A DNA stretch of 49,329 bases, taken from the IMG/VR virus record IMGVR_UViG_3300046516_000649, positions 1 to 49,329 of that record, one strand, 5' to 3'. How positions within the stretch are numbered: position 1 is the first letter of the stretch; every line of letters starts with the position of its first letter. The DNA comes from a virus. Below, in pieces: positions 14,303-24,298 of this stretch. The notes beneath the pieces are model-generated. The model worked only from the letters and a program-made list of their open reading frames with translations, did not search any database and had not been told where the DNA came from. The translations under genes and the position numbers were made by a program.

Positions 14303-15312
14303 ACCTCTCCCAGTTCCTGACCCGCATTCGCGACGAGCTCGACGACAATGCGAAGCTGAAGTACAGCGACGCCGAGCTCGTTCGGCACATCGACGAGCAG
14401 TCGCGCACTCTCTGCCGCCTGCAGATGCGCGCGAACAAGGAGTGGTCGAACTTCGCGGTCGCGCTGCAATCAGAGGACGCGCGCAAACTCTTCAACAACA
14501 CCTACGAGTGGAAGCTGCCGTCCTGGATCGAAGCGGTGAAGCGGGTCTACATCCGCGTGAACTCAGACGGTACGGGCGAGTCGACCTTCAGCCACTACAA
14601 CTGGACGCTCAACACGCAGACGCTCGGGACGATGGTGTCGAAGACCGACGCGACGAGGCGCTCGGGCTGGAGCTGGGAAGGCAACCACACCTTCCGCCTG
14701 TGGAACTTCACGTTCGTCCCCGAACTGACCTTGGAGGTGGTGGCGGACCCCTCGCCGATGTTCAAGGCGGCGATCCTCAACATTCCCGCGGCGCCCGTCG
14801 CAACGTCCTTCTTCCTGCCTCCGGCGCTTGCCGCGAACGACCTCGGCGAACGCGGCTACGTCGAGGAGGGCATCTACGTGAACGGCGAGGTGCAGGTCAC
14901 GGCCACCACGGGCGCTGCTGACCTGAAGCTCGGCCAGACTCGGAGGATCGTCTACTCGAATGCGGCGACGATCGACTCTGGCACGCGCCGTCACCAGCTC
15001 ACCTTCGAGTCTTCGCTCGCGTCCAATGTCGCCGTCGGCGACACGATCGAGACGCTGATCCCGGTCGCAGCCATGCACTCGCGCATCCTCATGCTGAAGG
15101 TGCTGAATGCGGCTGCGGTCAAGAAGTTCAACATCGACCTGCAGCGCTCAATCGGAGCGGAGCTCGGCGAGGAGATGGCCGCCTTCACGGAGTGGGCCAG
15201 CAAGCCGCGCGACTCCAATGGTCCGTTCTACATGCTCTCGTCCCCGCGGATGCGAGCCCCCTACGACCCCGACACTCGACAGATGGGCTACGTGCAAGGA
15301 GCTTGGCAATGA
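14299..15312 (+). CDS. Head-to-tail adaptor protein, 337 aa
   Basis: GTG at 14299 overlaps the previous stop. The N-terminus MNLSQFLTRIRDELDD, followed by YSDAELVRHIDEQSRTL, matches the conserved opening of podovirus head-to-tail adaptors (a loader helix bundle attaching under the portal). It is followed by a large beta-rich insert (residues 110-290) absent from short adaptors, and a helical end (LQRSIGAELGEEMAAFTEWA). The open frame continues upstream in the shifted frame of the neighbour, so the GTG was chosen from the start of homology-like sequence and the GTGA overlap. Confidence 0.7.
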   Translation: MNLSQFLTRIRDELDDNAKLKYSDAELVRHIDEQSRTLCRLQMRANKEWSNFAVALQSEDARKLFNNTYEWKLPSWIEAVKRVYIRVNSDGTGESTFSHYNWTLNTQTLGTMVSKTDATRRSGWSWEGNHTFRLWNFTFVPELTLEVVADPSPMFKAAILNIPAAPVATSFFLPPALAANDLGERGYVEEGIYVNGEVQVTATTGAADLKLGQTRRIVYSNAATIDSGTRRHQLTFESSLASNVAVGDTIETLIPVAAMHSRILMLKVLNAAAVKKFNIDLQRSIGAELGEEMAAFTEWASKPRDSNGPFYMLSSPRMRAPYDPDTRQMGYVQGAWQ

Positions 15313-15908
15313 GTCTGATCGTCGTCACGAACGGTACGAACCTGACCTTCCCCGGCGACGGCACGGGCACTGGCACGGCGATTCGCGGCACAGCCTCTTC
15401 AGCCACGGTCACGTACACGGCTACCACCGCCACCGACACGGCCGCCGGAATTCCCGGCGCGGGCACGCTGCCGGGCGACTTCGTGTTTCTTCCTGGGGGC
15501 ATCTGGGGCGTTGTGCAGAGCTATTCCGGCGCGGCGAACAACACCGTCGTAACAGTCGATCGCTGGAGAAAGGCAAATCTCACGGATCCGCCTCCTCAGC
15601 TCGTCCCTCCGGTCAACAGCGTCTTCACGATCCACTCGCCCTGCGGAGTCGCCGGCTTCGGGCCGTTGACGCTGCAGAAGATCGACATCATCAATCCAGG
15701 CGCTGCCGGAGCAACGCTGCTGATCAAAGACGTGAGCGGAACGACGCTCGTAACCGTCACGACCGGTGCGCAGGCCGTGAACTGGGTCATCGACTTTGGT
15801 GACGATGCCCGCGACGGCGGCTGGGATTGGAAGACGCCCTTCTCGCTGCAGGCGACGGGCGCCCTCGTCGCGATGGCCGTCTACAAGCCCAGCGGACGCG
15901 CGGGATGA
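15309..15908 (+). CDS. Beta-rich tail or neck protein, 199 aa
   Basis: ATG at 15309 overlaps the adaptor stop (ATGA). The product is made of Thr/Ala/Gly-rich beta strands (TNLTFPGDGTGTGTAIRGTA, SATVTYTATTATDTAAGIPG) and ends in SLQATGALVAMAVYKPSGRA. There are no helices or catalytic motifs. Its position between adaptor and the giant nozzle protein suggests a small tail or neck component, possibly surface-exposed. Not recognised. Confidence 0.75.
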   Translation: MSLIVVTNGTNLTFPGDGTGTGTAIRGTASSATVTYTATTATDTAAGIPGAGTLPGDFVFLPGGIWGVVQSYSGAANNTVVTVDRWRKANLTDPPPQLVPPVNSVFTIHSPCGVAGFGPLTLQKIDIINPGAAGATLLIKDVSGTTLVTVTTGAQAVNWVIDFGDDARDGGWDWKTPFSLQATGALVAMAVYKPSGRAG

Positions 15909-18900
15909 GCCTGACGCGCAGGCCCTACCGAGAGACACGGATCCCCGGCCTCGCTGGGGGCCTGAACGACACTCTCAACCAGACGCTCCTCAACCCCGAC
16001 CAGTCGCCCAACGCGCTGAACGTCGAGTTCAACCGCGAGACGGTGCAGTCGGCCAAGGGGGCGATCAAGTTCAACAATCAGGTCGCGCCGAGGTCTGGGT
16101 TCCGCTCGCGCATCGATCAGAGCTTCTCGCCGCTCTATATCGAGAGCGGCAAGGCCGTGCCGCTGCGTGGCTACGGGTACATCCCGTACTCGCCAGACTA
16201 CGACTTCGGGGGAGACTTCGCGTCCGACACGGGCGGCGCAGACTTCGTGCGCCGACGCGGCGTGGACTTCGAACTGAACGTCACCTTCAAGCTGCCGCTG
16301 GAAGAGAAGCTCTACGAGGCGCCGACGCTGGGCGCTGGGGCTCCGGTGACGCCCGACGCCGCCTTCAATCCACCCAACGGGTACGACGAGGCGCTCGACG
16401 AGTGCTTCACGATCATCCAGAAAGGCGGCGATCGAGCGACGCCGATGTCGTGGGCGCTTGCCGTCGTGAACATCGGCAACGGGGCGCTGACCACCGCATC
16501 GCCGCAGCGCGTCAGCAACTACGCGCTCTGCTGGATCTGGTACGACGCGGCCGGGTGGGGCGCAACCGAACCGGCCACGATGAAATACAACCTGACTTCG
16601 GGGCAGAATCCGAAGTCGGGCGGCGCCTCAGCCTTCTGCACCACCGCGCTTCGTTCGATCCTGATCCACAAGTTCATCGAGCCGGGCAAGCGCTATTCGG
16701 TCGTCGTGCAACTCCGGCGCGACAGTGGAACGCCGGGCAGTCCCTCGACGAACACAGCCTGGAATGGAGACGGCTCCTTCCAGGTGTGGGTCAGTGAGGA
16801 TGAAGAGCGGCCGACGCAATACTACGCAGTCGACACGGTTGGAGTTCTGAGCGTCAGCGGCATGGAGGTTCACAAGGGTCCGCAGGACTCGATCGACTAC
16901 CTCGTTCACTACGGCATCCGCTACAGCGGGCGCGACGCGATGTTCTGGGGGCTCGGCTTCCGCCCGCATGTCTGGAGAAATGCGAGCTTCATCCCGTGGG
17001 GGGCGGATGCTGCGCCGATCCAGACGGGAGGTTACCGGATGATCGATCGGTCGAACCAGACCCGCGACAGCATCTTCGGCATCGGGATCTACACGCTCAC
17101 GGCCACTCACACGCTTGGAGACGCCTACGTCACGATAAATCACCGCGGGTTTTCGGGAGGCAACACACATGGCGGCACGGACCCGATGGGGTTCTTCGTT
17201 GGAGGCGCGTACACCGAATGGGACGGCCTGAATGCGTTTGCCAACGTCGGAACTCCGTTCAATCCCGAGGCGCTTCGCGGATACCGACTCGTCACAACCG
17301 CAGACGACACTGACGGAACGCCCGACGCGAAGGGGATGATCATGAACATCCTCTCGTACGCGGAGACGCCTGGCTTCCGCGTGACGGTCTCGAGCGGGGC
17401 TGCGATCGGCACGTTCGGCGCGGCAAGACCCGTGCTCGTGCAGGCGTACCGCTGGCATCAACGCGAGATCGAGACGTGCGAGCTGCGGATCTGGAAGTCA
17501 CCTCGCGCCTACGACGACGCCGATCAGAAGCTCGCGATGCGGAGGAGAAACTCCATCCACGGCTCGATCGAGATCGACGATGCCACAGAGCCGGATCTGG
17601 CCAACCTCCTCGCGCGCTGGCCGGCGGACGATTCGGGTGGGTCCGTGCTGCGCGAGTCCGTCAGCGGAGGCAAGCGGCACGGATTCTTCGCGCCGTTCGG
17701 CCTCGGAGTCTCAGATGGCGGTTCTCGTGGCCCGAACCTGCTCTTCCTCTCCGGCGAAGGCGAAGCGTGCAAGATCGACTTCAGCACGAACCCGATCGCC
17801 AAGAGACTGATCGAGCGCATGCTCGGCGGACACACGCAAGGCTTCGCTGTCGAGATGACGTGCGTCATGCCGGAGGCCAGCTATTCGGTCGCCGGCCCTC
17901 CCGAGACGTTGCCCGATGGTGGAGTCGTTCCGGGCTTCCGGCCACGCTTCGTCTCCGACCTGATCACATGGGACGTGCCGGATCCCGACGCCTCGGGCAT
18001 GAAGTCGGTGCCGCGCACCATCATCAGCCTCACGCACCGCGCGCTTCGCAACAATCAGACGTCCGCGGGCTTTCCGAATCCGGTTGCCTGGTCAGCCGAG
18101 GTCGCCAACCATACCGATCAAGAGAACATCGATCCGGTCGTTCACAGCGACCTTCTGCCTCTGTATCGAGACGGAGGCTTCCAATTCGTCAACAGGTACG
18201 ACACGGGAGCTTCGTGGGTCGGTCGCTCGATCACGATCCAGGTCGGCATCCAGCCTGTCGTCGGCGGAGGCGCGGACCAGTACGACGTGTACATCGCCAT
18301 GCGGCCGAAGTCGGCACTCAACCCGGCTTCTGGCGATCCGGCCGACGCAGAGTTCGCGTACTTCTCCGCTGGCGGCACGACCTACGGAGACAACCCAGGC
18401 TACTTCACCAGCGCACACATCACGATTCGCGCCAAGGATCTCGCGCGGTCGGTCGTGACGATCGGCGGGAGGTGGAGTCCGCGGGCACCGGCTGGCGCCG
18501 GAATCGCGCTCGGCTACTCCGAGCTGAACGCGCGCATCCTGCTTGATGAAGTGCGTGTGTTCGCGACCGCCGGCCCTGGAGCTCTTCCTGTGACAAACGG
18601 CGGCATCCCCACGCGCGACGGCAAGCTCAGCGGATCCAAATGCCTGCCCGCGCGCCTGCTCACGGAGGCCGACATCCTCCAGCCGCTCGGCCGCGGACTG
18701 CGCCAAGTGAATCTGGTCGAGGACTCGGTGACGGTGCTGCCCGCAGGTGGCGGCAAGTTCTTCACGGCCGAGCCTGGCGACACGGTGGACTCGGTAAAGG
18801 ATTCGATGCTCATCGTGCGCGGTGACGAGATCAGCCTGCCCTCCGAGGAAACCGTCGGCGAGCAGCAGGAGGACTTCTACCGCATCGAATCGGTCAACTC

Positions 18901-21900
18901 GGACGGCTCGAGCCTCACGCTCTCCGACCCCTTCCAGAACGCTACGCGCTCCTCGGCCGTGGCTGCGGCGTTCCGCCTGCTCTTCTACACGGCGTTCGAC
19001 GACGACCTCGAGGAGAAGGATCTCTCGCTCGGTGCGGGCAACGCCTACAACCCGGCGACTTCGACCATCACGTCGGCGCTGATCGTGGACGATCTCTGGA
19101 AGAACCTCTCTCCGGTCACGGTCGCGATGGGCCTGCGGATCTATTCGCCGCTGGGACGCGGCACGCTCGCAGATCTTCTTCCTGCGTGGGTGCGAGGACT
19201 TGTCAGCCAGCGCAAGAACCCGATCCTCGGGATCGCGAGCAGGAACGGCGTGGTCTATGCGGGCGCGCGAGGCTCGCTCTTCGTCGGCGACGATCGCTGG
19301 CGCGAGGACGGCCCGACGCAGGCGATCACGACGAGCCTCGCCTTCCGTGGAGCGCCGCTCACGGGAACCGCCATCTCCATTCCGCGCCACGACGACCGAC
19401 TTTTGTTCCAGGGTGCGGCTCAGTTCTTTCTCAATCCCAACGACAACGAGCCGACCTACTACGAAGCGTGGGTCAAGCTCGACGAGATCAGCGAGTCGCA
19501 GACGATCGTGTGGGTTGGCGATCCGACTACCGACCCGTCTCAGGCGGCCGGCTCTACCCTCAATCGCGCGTATCTCATCCTCCGGCTCACCCGGGGCGTA
19601 CCCGAGTTCGTCGTGGGATCGACGGCGACGCCCGCGACGGAGAAGGGCCTCTACGTTGCCACGGCCAACGGCGGAATTCAGCGCGGCGTCTGGACTCACA
19701 TCCGCTGGTCGATTGCGACGCGCGGGAGCGGCACGATCCTCAAGATCCCGGCGCTGCAGATCAACGGACGCAACGTCGGCGTCACGGTGAATGCCGTCGA
19801 CTCGGGCATTGGAGCGCCGACGTCCTCGGACTGGATGCTCGTGTCCAACCTGCTCGCATTGTTCTCGACCGCGCGGTTGCTCATCGGCGTCGCGCACGAT
19901 TCGTACAAGAGCCCTCGCGACGAGACGGCCATTGCTGCGCGTGTCGAACAGATGGCACCGTCACGCATCCAGGGGCTCATTCACAGCCTCAACGGACAGC
20001 TCGCGGAACTCGCCGTCTTGGGTGATTTCGCCTGGTCGGGATCCGGCACCGGCACACCTCCGCCCAATTTCGATCCGTACAACATCGACTACAGCACGCT
20101 CACCGAGTTCTTCCACATCCTCGGCGCCGTAGGGACACGCAACGTGAATGGGGTCTCGACTGCGACCGGACAGGCCGCGATCGGCCACAAGGTCACGGAC
20201 TTCACGGGGTTCACGGCCGATCGAGGTGTCATCCGCTCGAGTCCGTTTGTCAGTGTCTTTCACGAGTTCGGCCGCTCGAATAGTCCCGTGTCGTGGGCGC
20301 AGTTCGGTGAGACGATCTTCGCCGCGAACGGTGGACGACCTGCGGCGATACTCAACGACGTCGGTGCGTTTGCTGGCGAACTACCGCCCGGCCTGAAGCC
20401 CAGCGTCACGATCGAGCGTTTTCCGGTGTGGGTCGAGAACGTGCGCGACAAGCTCACGGCGCCAAATCCGGCAAACGATCCGATCGACGCGGGGGCCTCT
20501 GGCGCGACGCCGATCAACCACTATCGCTCGACGGGCAACGCCTTCTTCACGCAGAGCCTCTCAAGTACCGACGGCCCGCTCATGGCGTGGGCGACCGACA
20601 AGTACATGGCCTTCAAGTGCTACTGGAGGCCGCAGTCAATCGCTGGGCGTATCTCCATCTGGCGCAAGGGCAACAGCGCGCAGTCTGGCGGCCCGTTCGT
20701 GGAGTGTCGTGACGGAAAGTGTGCCGTCGGCTGGTACGACTCGGCGCTGAAGAAAGAGGTCTGGGTAGAGACGAGCAGCCCGGTCTTCACCGTCGGCGCG
20801 GTCCACTACATCTACATCCGCAAGCGGTTTCCGCAGAACGACCGGCTCGAGGGCAACTGGGTCAACGAGTTCTGCGCGAGCGATCTCCTGCTGCGGCGCG
20901 TGACGACGGTGTTCCCGTTCGCCCTGCAATTCACGATTGGCGAGACGGTGAGGAATCTTGCCCACACGATCTCGGGGGTTGTTCGGCGCTACAAGCAGCC
21001 GAGTTCGACTACATCGAACGATGGGTTCCTCGAGTACGTCAGCACTGGCGGAGGAGACTTCCCCCTAAACACCGACCTCTTGGGCGACACGAGCGGAGCC
21101 TCAGCTCGCACATCGGCAACGATCGCCACGGTCGCGCCGATGAATGACGTGATGGTCGTGCGGAAGCTGCGCACGACGGCGCCGAGCAACACAACGGTCA
21201 TGGAGCTGGATGAGGTCGACACGAATCTCTACACCGTGCCGGCGCGCACAGCCCGCAATGCGGTCTCGTTCACGTCGGAGGTGGCGCAGTATCGTCCCGC
21301 CGGAACAACGGCAACTGGCTTCGTCGGACACTCCGAGGCGACCTATTCCGTCGCCGTCGGAAGCCCTGGACAGATCACCGCGAATGCGTTCGTGGCGGCC
21401 TTCCATCCCCAGATGGTCGGGATGTACTTCCAGTTCGGCAGCGGAGCCAACGCCGGCACGCTCTATCGCATTGTGTCGTACACCAATCCGCTGAACATTC
21501 AGGTCGTCGACGCGAGCTTCTCGACGCCAACGTGGGCTACGGCCAGTGGCCTGATCGGCGGCCCGTTCTCAGGCATCACGCTCATCAAGTCTCCAGACTT
21601 CGATCTCTCCAAGTTTCCCGACACCAACGGCGACATCGAGTTCCTCGGGACAAAGCTCCAGGGCGTAGTGCTGTCTGGCTTCTCCCCGCACGAGGGCGAG
21701 ATGTGGACTCCAGGCTGGACCTGTCAGCTAGGGACCGGTGGTCAGAATGCGCAGGTCTTCGAGAACGTCGACTCGTCTGCGGCGGCGGGGACGATTGACC
21801 CGGCCAACGTCGGAGCGGATCGGTTCGGCGATGGCACGGCCACGCATGGGACGCTCTACGACGGGGTGCTCGGAGAGCCGGGCGAGCTTCACTTCAACGG

Positions 21901-23764
21901 CACGGATGCGGTGAACGAGCCGACGACGCCGACGGCGACCTTCTGGACGACCGACAGCCAGACCTACAACTCGCAGGGAGGCAACGCCTCGAGCCAGCCC
22001 AACGGCACGGCGTCCTCGCCGCCGAGCATCGTCAAGATCCCCACGAACCCGCCGAGGATCACGGCGTCGAACCAGGCGGACCCCGTGCTCTCGTTCATTC
22101 AGGATCCGGCAACGTGGGGCGGCCGACGCTTCATCGCGTGCGCGATCTTCGACCCGGTACAGAACATCGTCAGCAACCCCGGCCCGATCCTGGACATCGC
22201 CCCCAGCGCGGAGGATCCGAAGAACCCGTCGGGATCGGTGCGCTTCCTTCTGAGCGGCCTGCCGCAGCGAAAGAATCACGAGCTCTGGATCTACGAGAGC
22301 CTGTCCGACGGCGATCAAGCTACCCAGTTCCGGGTAGCGCGGTTCGATGCGACGTGCAACGAGTTCGCGGTCGAGGCGGCCGAGGCGCAGATCGCGCTGG
22401 GACCGGTGCTGGAGTTCACCAATCTCAACCCGCCCGCCTGCTACGTCGTGGGGGCCACTGGGACGCGCGTGTGGTACGCGGCCTTCCCGAAGCTGAAACA
22501 GCTCGACGGGGTGATGTACTCGAAGATCGGCCAGCCGGCCTCGATTCGCCTCACGCTGGACGCCGGGTTCTTCCGGCTCGCCTCGGGCTTCGGGGACCAG
22601 ATCACGGGCCTGCAGGCGCTGGACGAGGTGATGCTCGTCACGAAGGATCACGCGATTGCCGTCGCGACGATCAACGCTGCGGACCAGCCGCAGGTCGAGC
22701 CCATCTCGAGCGGCGTCGGCAGCCCGTCTGGAGCGACGATCGTGGCGCTGGACGACCGGGTGTACCTGCAGTCAGAGCGCGGCACGCACGAGATCGCGCG
22801 CCAGGGCGTGACGAACCTCGGGAAGCCGACCATCGTCAGCCAGCCACTGGAAAACTACTTCAGCTTCACGGTGGACCGCCGGTACGCGCGCAGCCTCGCT
22901 GCAGCGCTCAACCGCCAGCGCGATCAGTACGTCGTGCTCATCCGCGAAGTCGGCAAGACCCGCATCCAGAATCGGATCAGCGTCGAGGTGTTCGTGCAGC
23001 GCGGGGGCGAAGCGCTCAACTCGCTGGCGCCCTCAAGCCATCGCTTCGGCCGGTACGAGACGCCCAACCTGTCTGCCATCGCTGCGGTGCAGGGCGCGAA
23101 GGCAGGGCAGGAACGCATGGTCGGCGGGACCGATGACGGCTTCCTTGTGTGGCTGGACCGAGACGACACTCAGAACGTGATGCTCGGCTCGACAGCCGCG
23201 ATCTATGGAGACGTGACCCTTGTGGCCGCCGCGGGCTCTACGCAGTACGAGGTAGTCGTAGCGAGCGGCATCGTCGACGTCGACCTGGAGGGTCCGCGCG
23301 GCTGCACAATGCGGTTCCTGGACGCGAACGGCGTGGAGCGATCCGTGAGCCTGCTTGGAGCGGCGAACATCGGGTCGAACATCCTGTTCCTGGACGAGAA
23401 GGCCGCCGCGAGCGTACCGTCAGGCGCGACGCTGTTGCTTGGCTCGCAGCAACACCGCTGGGAAAGCCCGTGGATGGACATGGGCAACTTCGAGAGGTTG
23501 AAGCAGGCCCACTACCTGAACCTCAACTTCCGTGTCGAGGCTTCCGGCACGCTGCTCGTCGAGTGCTTCGCCGATCTCGACGACTCGGCTCCCAGGATCC
23601 CCGGCCAGACGATCACGCTCTCGGAGGCCAAGCACCAGATTGTCCTCGGGCAGATCGAGGGCCGCTGGCTCAAGTTCAAGATCAGCAACCCGTTCCCGGC
23701 GACAGGCACGAAGTTCGAGCTCGTCAGCGCCGTGTGGCGCACCTTCGACGAAGATCAGGACTGA
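15905..23764 (+). CDS. Giant tail nozzle-like protein with lectin-type inserts, 2619 aa
   Basis: ATG at 15905 overlaps the previous stop. The first 60 residues (RIPGLAGGLNDTLNQTLLNP, then PNALNVEFNRETVQSAKGAI) have the opening typical of podovirus tail nozzle proteins (P22 gp10 / T7 gp12 type). Propeller-like blades recur near residues 1105-1135 (NPILGIASRNGVVYAGARGS), 1460 (WAQFGETIFAANGGRPA) and 2200-2420 (ITGLQALDEVMLVTKDHAIA; RYARSLAAALNRQRDQYVVL). Between them lie concanavalin/LamG-like stretches, clearest at about residues 1180-1375 (YYEAWVKLDEIS, WTHIRWSIATRGSG, then LIHSLNGQLAELAVLGD), and another near 690-900. It is three to five times the usual length. It probably forms the lower tail tube and carries glycan-binding or adhesin domains. 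Confidence 0.75.
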   Translation: MSLTRRPYRETRIPGLAGGLNDTLNQTLLNPDQSPNALNVEFNRETVQSAKGAIKFNNQVAPRSGFRSRIDQSFSPLYIESGKAVPLRGYGYIPYSPDYDFGGDFASDTGGADFVRRRGVDFELNVTFKLPLEEKLYEAPTLGAGAPVTPDAAFNPPNGYDEALDECFTIIQKGGDRATPMSWALAVVNIGNGALTTASPQRVSNYALCWIWYDAAGWGATEPATMKYNLTSGQNPKSGGASAFCTTALRSILIHKFIEPGKRYSVVVQLRRDSGTPGSPSTNTAWNGDGSFQVWVSEDEERPTQYYAVDTVGVLSVSGMEVHKGPQDSIDYLVHYGIRYSGRDAMFWGLGFRPHVWRNASFIPWGADAAPIQTGGYRMIDRSNQTRDSIFGIGIYTLTATHTLGDAYVTINHRGFSGGNTHGGTDPMGFFVGGAYTEWDGLNAFANVGTPFNPEALRGYRLVTTADDTDGTPDAKGMIMNILSYAETPGFRVTVSSGAAIGTFGAARPVLVQAYRWHQREIETCELRIWKSPRAYDDADQKLAMRRRNSIHGSIEIDDATEPDLANLLARWPADDSGGSVLRESVSGGKRHGFFAPFGLGVSDGGSRGPNLLFLSGEGEACKIDFSTNPIAKRLIERMLGGHTQGFAVEMTCVMPEASYSVAGPPETLPDGGVVPGFRPRFVSDLITWDVPDPDASGMKSVPRTIISLTHRALRNNQTSAGFPNPVAWSAEVANHTDQENIDPVVHSDLLPLYRDGGFQFVNRYDTGASWVGRSITIQVGIQPVVGGGADQYDVYIAMRPKSALNPASGDPADAEFAYFSAGGTTYGDNPGYFTSAHITIRAKDLARSVVTIGGRWSPRAPAGAGIALGYSELNARILLDEVRVFATAGPGALPVTNGGIPTRDGKLSGSKCLPARLLTEADILQPLGRGLRQVNLVEDSVTVLPAGGGKFFTAEPGDTVDSVKDSMLIVRGDEISLPSEETVGEQQEDFYRIESVNSDGSSLTLSDPFQNATRSSAVAAAFRLLFYTAFDDDLEEKDLSLGAGNAYNPATSTITSALIVDDLWKNLSPVTVAMGLRIYSPLGRGTLADLLPAWVRGLVSQRKNPILGIASRNGVVYAGARGSLFVGDDRWREDGPTQAITTSLAFRGAPLTGTAISIPRHDDRLLFQGAAQFFLNPNDNEPTYYEAWVKLDEISESQTIVWVGDPTTDPSQAAGSTLNRAYLILRLTRGVPEFVVGSTATPATEKGLYVATANGGIQRGVWTHIRWSIATRGSGTILKIPALQINGRNVGVTVNAVDSGIGAPTSSDWMLVSNLLALFSTARLLIGVAHDSYKSPRDETAIAARVEQMAPSRIQGLIHSLNGQLAELAVLGDFAWSGSGTGTPPPNFDPYNIDYSTLTEFFHILGAVGTRNVNGVSTATGQAAIGHKVTDFTGFTADRGVIRSSPFVSVFHEFGRSNSPVSWAQFGETIFAANGGRPAAILNDVGAFAGELPPGLKPSVTIERFPVWVENVRDKLTAPNPANDPIDAGASGATPINHYRSTGNAFFTQSLSSTDGPLMAWATDKYMAFKCYWRPQSIAGRISIWRKGNSAQSGGPFVECRDGKCAVGWYDSALKKEVWVETSSPVFTVGAVHYIYIRKRFPQNDRLEGNWVNEFCASDLLLRRVTTVFPFALQFTIGETVRNLAHTISGVVRRYKQPSSTTSNDGFLEYVSTGGGDFPLNTDLLGDTSGASARTSATIATVAPMNDVMVVRKLRTTAPSNTTVMELDEVDTNLYTVPARTARNAVSFTSEVAQYRPAGTTATGFVGHSEATYSVAVGSPGQITANAFVAAFHPQMVGMYFQFGSGANAGTLYRIVSYTNPLNIQVVDASFSTPTWATASGLIGGPFSGITLIKSPDFDLSKFPDTNGDIEFLGTKLQGVVLSGFSPHEGEMWTPGWTCQLGTGGQNAQVFENVDSSAAAGTIDPANVGADRFGDGTATHGTLYDGVLGEPGELHFNGTDAVNEPTTPTATFWTTDSQTYNSQGGNASSQPNGTASSPPSIVKIPTNPPRITASNQADPVLSFIQDPATWGGRRFIACAIFDPVQNIVSNPGPILDIAPSAEDPKNPSGSVRFLLSGLPQRKNHELWIYESLSDGDQATQFRVARFDATCNEFAVEAAEAQIALGPVLEFTNLNPPACYVVGATGTRVWYAAFPKLKQLDGVMYSKIGQPASIRLTLDAGFFRLASGFGDQITGLQALDEVMLVTKDHAIAVATINAADQPQVEPISSGVGSPSGATIVALDDRVYLQSERGTHEIARQGVTNLGKPTIVSQPLENYFSFTVDRRYARSLAAALNRQRDQYVVLIREVGKTRIQNRISVEVFVQRGGEALNSLAPSSHRFGRYETPNLSAIAAVQGAKAGQERMVGGTDDGFLVWLDRDDTQNVMLGSTAAIYGDVTLVAAAGSTQYEVVVASGIVDVDLEGPRGCTMRFLDANGVERSVSLLGAANIGSNILFLDEKAAASVPSGATLLLGSQQHRWESPWMDMGNFERLKQAHYLNLNFRVEASGTLLVECFADLDDSAPRIPGQTITLSEAKHQIVLGQIEGRWLKFKISNPFPATGTKFELVSAVWRTFDEDQD

Positions 23765-23767
23765 AAC

Positions 23768-24298
23768 ATGACCGCAGACCTCGAATGGGCATCGCGACTG
23801 CTGAAGCCGGCGTACGGTTACGTCAAGGACGCGAGCAAGGGCGCGGGCGAACTCGTGCGCAGCGGGTACGAGGACATGTTCAAGGCTCGCGCGGGCGCAG
23901 CCGTCGGCGGGTTCGATGAGCAGCAATCGCGCCTGATGGCGAACGCGGCGCAGTCTGGTCTGTCGCCGGACGTGCTCCAGCGGATGCTCTACGCGCCTGG
24001 GATGCAGGTGCAGAATCAGATCGGGCAGGCTCGTGCCGAGACGCAGGGCGGCATGAACTTCGACCTCGCGCAGCTCATGAAGGGCACGGGCTCGGAGCTC
24101 GCCGGGCTGTCGGAAGAAGAGGCGAACATGAAGATGAACCTCTACGCGCAGAAGCGTGGAGAGAAGATGGCGGGCTGGGGGATGGCGGGCGGCCTCCTCG
24201 GCACCGCGGCGGGAGCCGCCCTTGGTGGCGGCGGGATGAGCGGCGGCGGCATGGGCGGCATGGGCGGCGGTGGCGGAGGGGGCGGAAGGTACGGATGA
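23768..24298 (+). CDS. Internal virion (ejection-type) protein, 176 aa
   Basis: ATG at 23768, three bases after the nozzle stop. The chain is helical (KDASKGAGELVRSGYEDMFK, DVLQRMLYAPGMQVQNQIGQ) and turns into a hydrophobic Gly/Ala/Met-rich tail (GWGMAGGLLGTAAGAALGGG) ending in a glycine run, a pattern common in small podovirus ejection proteins that insert into membranes. Its stop overlaps the next start. The role is inferred: released with the genome to help form the transit channel. Confidence 0.65.
   Translation: MTADLEWASRLLKPAYGYVKDASKGAGELVRSGYEDMFKARAGAAVGGFDEQQSRLMANAAQSGLSPDVLQRMLYAPGMQVQNQIGQARAETQGGMNFDLAQLMKGTGSELAGLSEEEANMKMNLYAQKRGEKMAGWGMAGGLLGTAAGAALGGGGMSGGGMGGMGGGGGGGGRYG

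Noticed and set aside
18092-19897. 601-codon minus-strand frame inside the nozzle gene
   Set aside because: Antisense shadow; no ribosome site, composition dominated by Arg, Asp and Val, and the plus strand shows domains throughout.
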